Assembly (NCBI RefSeq): GCF_900090245.1
Contig: NZ_FMDN01000001.1
Coordinates: 222,241-286,240, forward strand
DNA length: 64,000 bases
Origin: Micromonospora halophytica
GTDB taxonomy: Bacteria > Actinomycetota > Actinomycetes > Mycobacteriales > Micromonosporaceae
Direction of reading: 5' to 3'
Part shown: positions 59,655 to 64,000 of the stretch, piece after piece
Position numbering within the stretch: position 1 is the first letter of the stretch
Layout of the letters: the number at the start of each line of letters is the position of its first letter
Notes under the pieces: model-generated
Seen by the model: the letters and a program-made list of their open reading frames with translations, nothing else
Databases searched by the model: none
Told to the model about the DNA's origin: nothing
Position numbers and translations under genes: made by a program

Positions 59655-59684
59655 TTGGCGATAGCTGCCGGCGGTACTTATACT
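59655..59684 (+). promoter_or_regulatory. Orphan plus-strand promoter-like sequence
   Basis: TTGGCG (59655-59660), 18-bp spacer and TATACT (59679-59684) make one of the best sigma-70-like promoters in the window, yet it points toward the 3' end of the minus-strand Nudix gene and no plus-strand gene follows. It may drive a small RNA or antisense transcript from about 59691. Confidence 0.4.
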
Positions 59685-59802
59685 CCGATAACCGCGCGAA
59701 CCGCTCCGTTGTTCCCATCTGGGGCTCCATCGCCCGTTTCCTACGCCAACCCGCATCTCCGACTGTACCGGAGGTACCCCGGAACGGCCCGGCGAGCGCG
59801 TG

Positions 59803-60717
59803 CTACCGCCCCGCCCGTCCGGTTGCCAGGGCCGCCACCTCGGTCATCTGCAGGCCGGCCACCTGCGCTTCCGTGAACCAGGCAGCCTCGGCGGTCGATC
59901 CGCCGGCGAGCTCGGTGACCACCGCCTCGGTCGGGGCTGGCACCAGCACCCGGTAGACCACCCGGACGGTGTGCCAGTCCATCGGACGCCCCTCCGGACC
60001 GAGCGCGGCGGGATCATGCAGATTACTGACGGTCAGCAAGCCGACCACGGTGCCGAGCTGCCCGGACTCCTCCACCAGCTCGCGCAACAGCCCGGCGGCC
60101 GGCTGCTCGCCGTGATCCGTGCCACCTCCCGGCAGGTGCCACTTCCCGGCGCCGGGATAGCCGGGGGCGATCCGGGTCAGCAGCACCCGGTCGTCCGGGT
60201 CGGTGACCAGTCCGTACGCGGCGAAGCGCTGCCGCCGGTCGGCGGTCGCCGCGGCGGCCGGTCCGGCCGGCAGCGCCCGGGGCAACCCGGCGGGCAGGGG
60301 CGTGACGGGCAGACCGAGCAGTTCGGCGGTGAACGGCATCAGCGGCACCCCGGCCGCCTCCGGCGGGGTGAACCAGTCCAGCGCGTCGGTGCCGCCCGCC
60401 GGTTCGGGGCGCAGGTCGCCGCCGCGGGCCTCGACGTCGAAGACCAGCCGGTCGGTGTGCACCGCGACGTCGGGGTCACGGAAGGTGGTCACGTCCGCGA
60501 CGGCGGCCCGCACCCCGGTGACCTCGACGGTCAGCCCGGTCTCCTCGGCGAACTCCCGCACCACCGCGGCCACCGGATGCTCCCCGTGCCCGACGCCACC
60601 ACCGGGCACCTGCCAGACCCCGGGGACCGGGCAGCCGGAGGATCCCCGGACCAGCAGCACCCGCCCGCCAGAGCCCCGCAGCACCCCGTACGCCCCGATC
60701 CGCCGCCGTTCCTCCAC
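59803..60717 (-). CDS. Protein with two Nudix hydrolase domains
   Basis: The 304-aa protein contains two complete Nudix boxes: GGGVGHGEHPVAAVVREFAE plus ETGL in the first domain (about 40-65) and GGGTDHGEQPAAGLLRELVE plus ESGQ in the second (about 195-220). It should hydrolyse nucleoside-diphosphate-linked compounds; the second box ends EESGQ and is slightly atypical. A homologous double-Nudix protein is encoded upstream (60852-61799), so the two arose by duplication. The palindromic repeat at 60751 sits between them. Confidence 0.9.
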   Translation of the reverse strand: MEERRRIGAYGVLRGSGGRVLLVRGSSGCPVPGVWQVPGGGVGHGEHPVAAVVREFAEETGLTVEVTGVRAAVADVTTFRDPDVAVHTDRLVFDVEARGGDLRPEPAGGTDALDWFTPPEAAGVPLMPFTAELLGLPVTPLPAGLPRALPAGPAAAATADRRQRFAAYGLVTDPDDRVLLTRIAPGYPGAGKWHLPGGGTDHGEQPAAGLLRELVEESGQLGTVVGLLTVSNLHDPAALGPEGRPMDWHTVRVVYRVLVPAPTEAVVTELAGGSTAEAAWFTEAQVAGLQMTEVAALATGRAGR

Positions 60718-60750
60718 CCGCCCACACTCCCCCGCTGCCCACCCACACTG

Positions 60751-60812
60751 GGTTGATCATGAAGTTGTCGCCGCCACCGTCGGCGTGTCCCGACAATAAC
60801 TTCATGATCACC
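60751..60812. repeat. Palindromic repeat element between the two Nudix genes
   Basis: TGATCATGAAGTT (60755-60767) and AACTTCATGATCA (60798-60810) are perfect 13-bp inverted repeats, and adjacent GTCG/CGAC bases extend the stem with a bulge. The left flank is C-rich and the right flank G-rich. The reverse complement aligns along its length with the copy at 20764. Confidence 0.7.
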
Positions 60813-60851
60813 GGGACGGGGGGCGGGAGGAGGGGGTCGGGCGGGGAGGAG

Positions 60852-61799
60852 TCAGGTGAGGTTGGCGGCTTGGACGGCTTCGGCGGTGACCTCGGTGAGG
60901 CGGTCGGTGGGGAGGGCGCCGAGCTCCTCCCGGGCGAACCACCTCGCCTCACAGGTGGAGCCGCCGACGTCGGCGACCGTGGGCGGGGCGGGCTTGTCGA
61001 CGACCACCCGGTAGAAGGCACGGACGCCGTGCCAGTCGATCGGGTAGCCCTCCGGGCCGAGCGATGCGGCGTCCCGGTGGCTGGCCACGCCGAGCAGCTC
61101 GACCAGGCGACCGGACTGCCCGGTCTCCTCGACCAGCTCCCGGATCAGCGCCGCGCCGGGCTGCTCACCGTAGTCGGTGCCGCCGCCGGGCAGGTGCCAG
61201 CAGCCCGCGCCCGGGTACCCGTCGGAGACCCGGGTCAGCAGCACCCGGCCCTCGGGGTCGGTCACCACCGCGTACGCGGCGAAGCGCTGGGCGCGGTGCA
61301 GGCCGTCCGGCCCCGGCACGGCGTAGAAGGAGGGGAACTCGGGGGCCTCGTCGGGGACGACGTCGGCCGAGGAGGCGGGCAGACCGAGGGCGCGTGCGGT
61401 GAACGAGCGCAGCGGCAGCTCCCGAGCCTCGTCGAGGGTGTACCACCGGGCCAGGTCGGTGGGGCGGTCGACCCGGTCGGTCAGGGTGCCGCCGCGCACG
61501 GTGACCCGGTAGACGAGGCGGTCGGTGTGGATGGTGATGCCCCGGTCGGGCAACGCCCGCATGTCGGCGAGGACGTCGTCCAGGCCGGAGACGGCGACCG
61601 AGAGGCCCGTCTCGGCGGCGGTCTCCCGGACGACGGTGTGCCGGGGATCCTCACCGTGGTCGACCGCCCCTCCGGGCAGGGACCACACGCCGGGGGTGCC
61701 GGAGCGCTCCGAGGCGCGCACCAGCAACACCCGGCCGACTGAATCAGCACAAACTGCGTATGCCGCGATCCTGCGGAGCGGCTCCAGCAAGGTGGTCAC
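60852..61799 (-). CDS. Protein with two Nudix hydrolase domains (paralogue)
   Basis: The 315-aa protein has two Nudix boxes, GGAVDHGEDPRHTVVRETAA plus ETGL and GGGTDYGEQPGAALIRELVE plus ETGQ, and aligns end to end with the neighbouring protein at 59803. GTG 61799 starts the conserved N-terminus and lies 8 nt after a -10-like GACAAT, consistent with a leaderless mRNA. ATG 61872 would read through an upstream palindrome. The substrate is not predictable. Confidence 0.9.
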   Translation of the reverse strand: MTTLLEPLRRIAAYAVCADSVGRVLLVRASERSGTPGVWSLPGGAVDHGEDPRHTVVRETAAETGLSVAVSGLDDVLADMRALPDRGITIHTDRLVYRVTVRGGTLTDRVDRPTDLARWYTLDEARELPLRSFTARALGLPASSADVVPDEAPEFPSFYAVPGPDGLHRAQRFAAYAVVTDPEGRVLLTRVSDGYPGAGCWHLPGGGTDYGEQPGAALIRELVEETGQSGRLVELLGVASHRDAASLGPEGYPIDWHGVRAFYRVVVDKPAPPTVADVGGSTCEARWFAREELGALPTDRLTEVTAEAVQAANLT

Positions 61800-61836
61800 G
61801 AGACGAAATTGTCCCCGCGTCCGGTTACCGACATCG

Positions 61837-61862
61837 AAAAGAGTCAGATTCCTGACTCTTTT
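61837..61862. promoter_or_regulatory. AT-rich 26-bp palindrome upstream of Nudix gene
   Basis: AAAAGAGTCAG (61837-61847) and CTGACTCTTTT (61852-61862) form a perfect 11-bp inverted repeat with a 4-bp centre. It lies about 25 bp upstream of the probable -10 of the Nudix gene and 83 bp upstream of the divergent PspC gene. It is the most AT-rich palindrome seen and could be an operator or, read as RNA, a terminator-like hairpin with a U4 tail. Confidence 0.55.
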
Positions 61863-61944
61863 GTGGCGCATCAGGGATCGATCAGGGTAGGGATCCGGGC
61901 GGTCACCGAGGTCGCCCGACCACCCACCGACGGACCGTGGGGAC

Positions 61945-62316
61945 ATGACCTCGACGACCCCACCCCAGGCCCCGTACAAGCAGCTGCGCCGCCCCACCAC
62001 CGACCGGATGGTGGCCGGCGTCGCCAGCGGCCTCGGCCGCTACTTCGCCGTCGACCCCACCCTGGTCCGGCTGATCTTCGCCGTCACGACCCTGCTCACC
62101 GGCGGCCTCGCCGCGCTGGCGTACCCGATCATGTGGTTCCTGATGCCGGAGGAGCCGCCGGGCGCGCCCGCCTGGCCGCACCCGACGGGCGCCGCGCCCG
62201 CCGGCGGACCGGCCCCGACCTGGCCGCCGGCCCCGGCCCCCCGGCCGGAACCGGTCACCGAGCCGCTGCCGGCGCCGGAGCCCCGCCCCGCCCCTCAGCC
62301 GCCGCCGGCCGGGTGA
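61945..62316 (+). CDS. Small PspC-domain protein
   Basis: The 123-aa protein holds a single PspC domain (about 12-72: QLRRPTTDRMVAGVASGLGR to the MWFLMPEE helix end) and a Pro/Ala-rich cytoplasmic tail. It is a third PspC domain in the window, 7 kb from the kinase system, and may belong to its regulon. It is divergent from the Nudix gene and convergent with guaA, with stops 7 bp apart. Confidence 0.9.
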   Translation: MTSTTPPQAPYKQLRRPTTDRMVAGVASGLGRYFAVDPTLVRLIFAVTTLLTGGLAALAYPIMWFLMPEEPPGAPAWPHPTGAAPAGGPAPTWPPAPAPRPEPVTEPLPAPEPRPAPQPPPAG

Positions 62317-62323
62317 GAAGGGA

Positions 62324-63877
<1,554 letters not shown>

Positions 63878-63888
63878 GGTCGGGAATC

Positions 63889-64000
63889 CTACCGACCGTG
63901 ACCGGGCCGCCCACGGCGGCCGCCCCGCCCGCCACCGTCGGTGACTCCACCGGCGTCCGTGATGCCGCCGCGGGGCAGCGCCACCTCGTCGGCGACCGCG
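63889..64000 (-). CDS. C-terminal end of an unidentified protein (partial)
   Basis: A minus-strand frame with consistently G/C-ending codons enters from the right edge and stops at TAG 63889, 11 bp before the guaA start on that strand. The visible 36 residues ([18 protein letters not shown], then a Gly/Arg-rich disordered tail ending RPGHGR) match nothing I recognise. It may be co-transcribed with guaA. Confidence 0.5.
   Translation of the reverse strand, partial: AVADEVALPRGGITDAGGVTDGGGRGGRRGRPGHGR

Noticed and set aside
61837..61862. CIRCE, DtxR/IdeR or LexA operator
   Set aside because: The arm sequence and spacing do not match these consensus sites.

Overview
The window is high-GC (roughly 72-74% by eye) with almost exclusively G/C third codon positions, many GTG starts, ATGA/GTGA overlaps and several promoters whose -10 box lies 6-8 nt before the start codon (leaderless). 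Together with a Mycobacterium-type AroQ chorismate mutase, homodimeric Icd, sortase/thioester surface protein, PspC proteins and short dispersed palindromes, this points to an actinobacterium, most likely Micromonosporaceae (Micromonospora/Salinispora-like). The genus call is inference. It looks like a chromosomal core region: no rRNA, tRNA, CRISPR, phage or transposase gene was seen.

Layout. 1-7.6 kb: ychF start (partial), a MarR/EamA-transporter divergent pair around a perfect 18-bp operator, an alkylation-repair pair (Ada/AraC/AlkA fusion overlapping ogt), a decayed ABC exporter, a secreted trypsin-like protease. 7.6-14.5 kb: valS, a four-gene ABC-2 exporter operon, a DM13 protein. 14.5-18.1 kb: a Sat-like/CysC fusion, DeoR regulator and galT. 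18.1-22.9 kb: an unannotated structured interval, icd, an MBL hydrolase, mdh and folD. 23.3-29 kb: oligopeptide ABC operon 1 (SBP, two permeases, OppD, frameshifted OppF). 29.3-37.3 kb: purN-purH, CD225 and DUF4190 proteins, a DUF6350 membrane protein, sucCD, a stand-alone B12-binding domain. 37.7-44.1 kb: two M23 endopeptidases, pcrA, a secreted 5'-nucleotidase. 44.1-44.7 kb: a chorismate mutase gene preceded by a Phe/Tyr-rich leader peptide and a strong hairpin. 44.9-50.7 kb: oligopeptide ABC operon 2, in opposite orientation to operon 1. 51.4-57 kb: a Cys-Gln thioester surface adhesin, a PspC-histidine-kinase/LuxR response-regulator pair divergent from a PspC/LiaF-like protein. 57.2-64 kb: psd and pssA (convergent), two double-Nudix proteins, a small PspC protein, guaA and the end of another gene.

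Functional themes: TCA cycle (icd, mdh, sucCD), purine synthesis (purN, purH, guaA, folD), peptide uptake (two paralogous operons), cell-envelope stress and phosphatidylethanolamine synthesis, and DNA repair.

The most notable signals are (1) a probable ribosome-mediated attenuator controlling chorismate mutase; (2) mini-cistrons built on a short repeat that bridge opp genes with overlapping stop/start codons in both opp operons; (3) a dispersed ~60-bp palindrome flanked by C-rich and G-rich tracts, one copy of which is inserted in frame inside AlkA and another of which supplies a stop codon; and (4) an 11-bp deletion that breaks OppF in operon 1.
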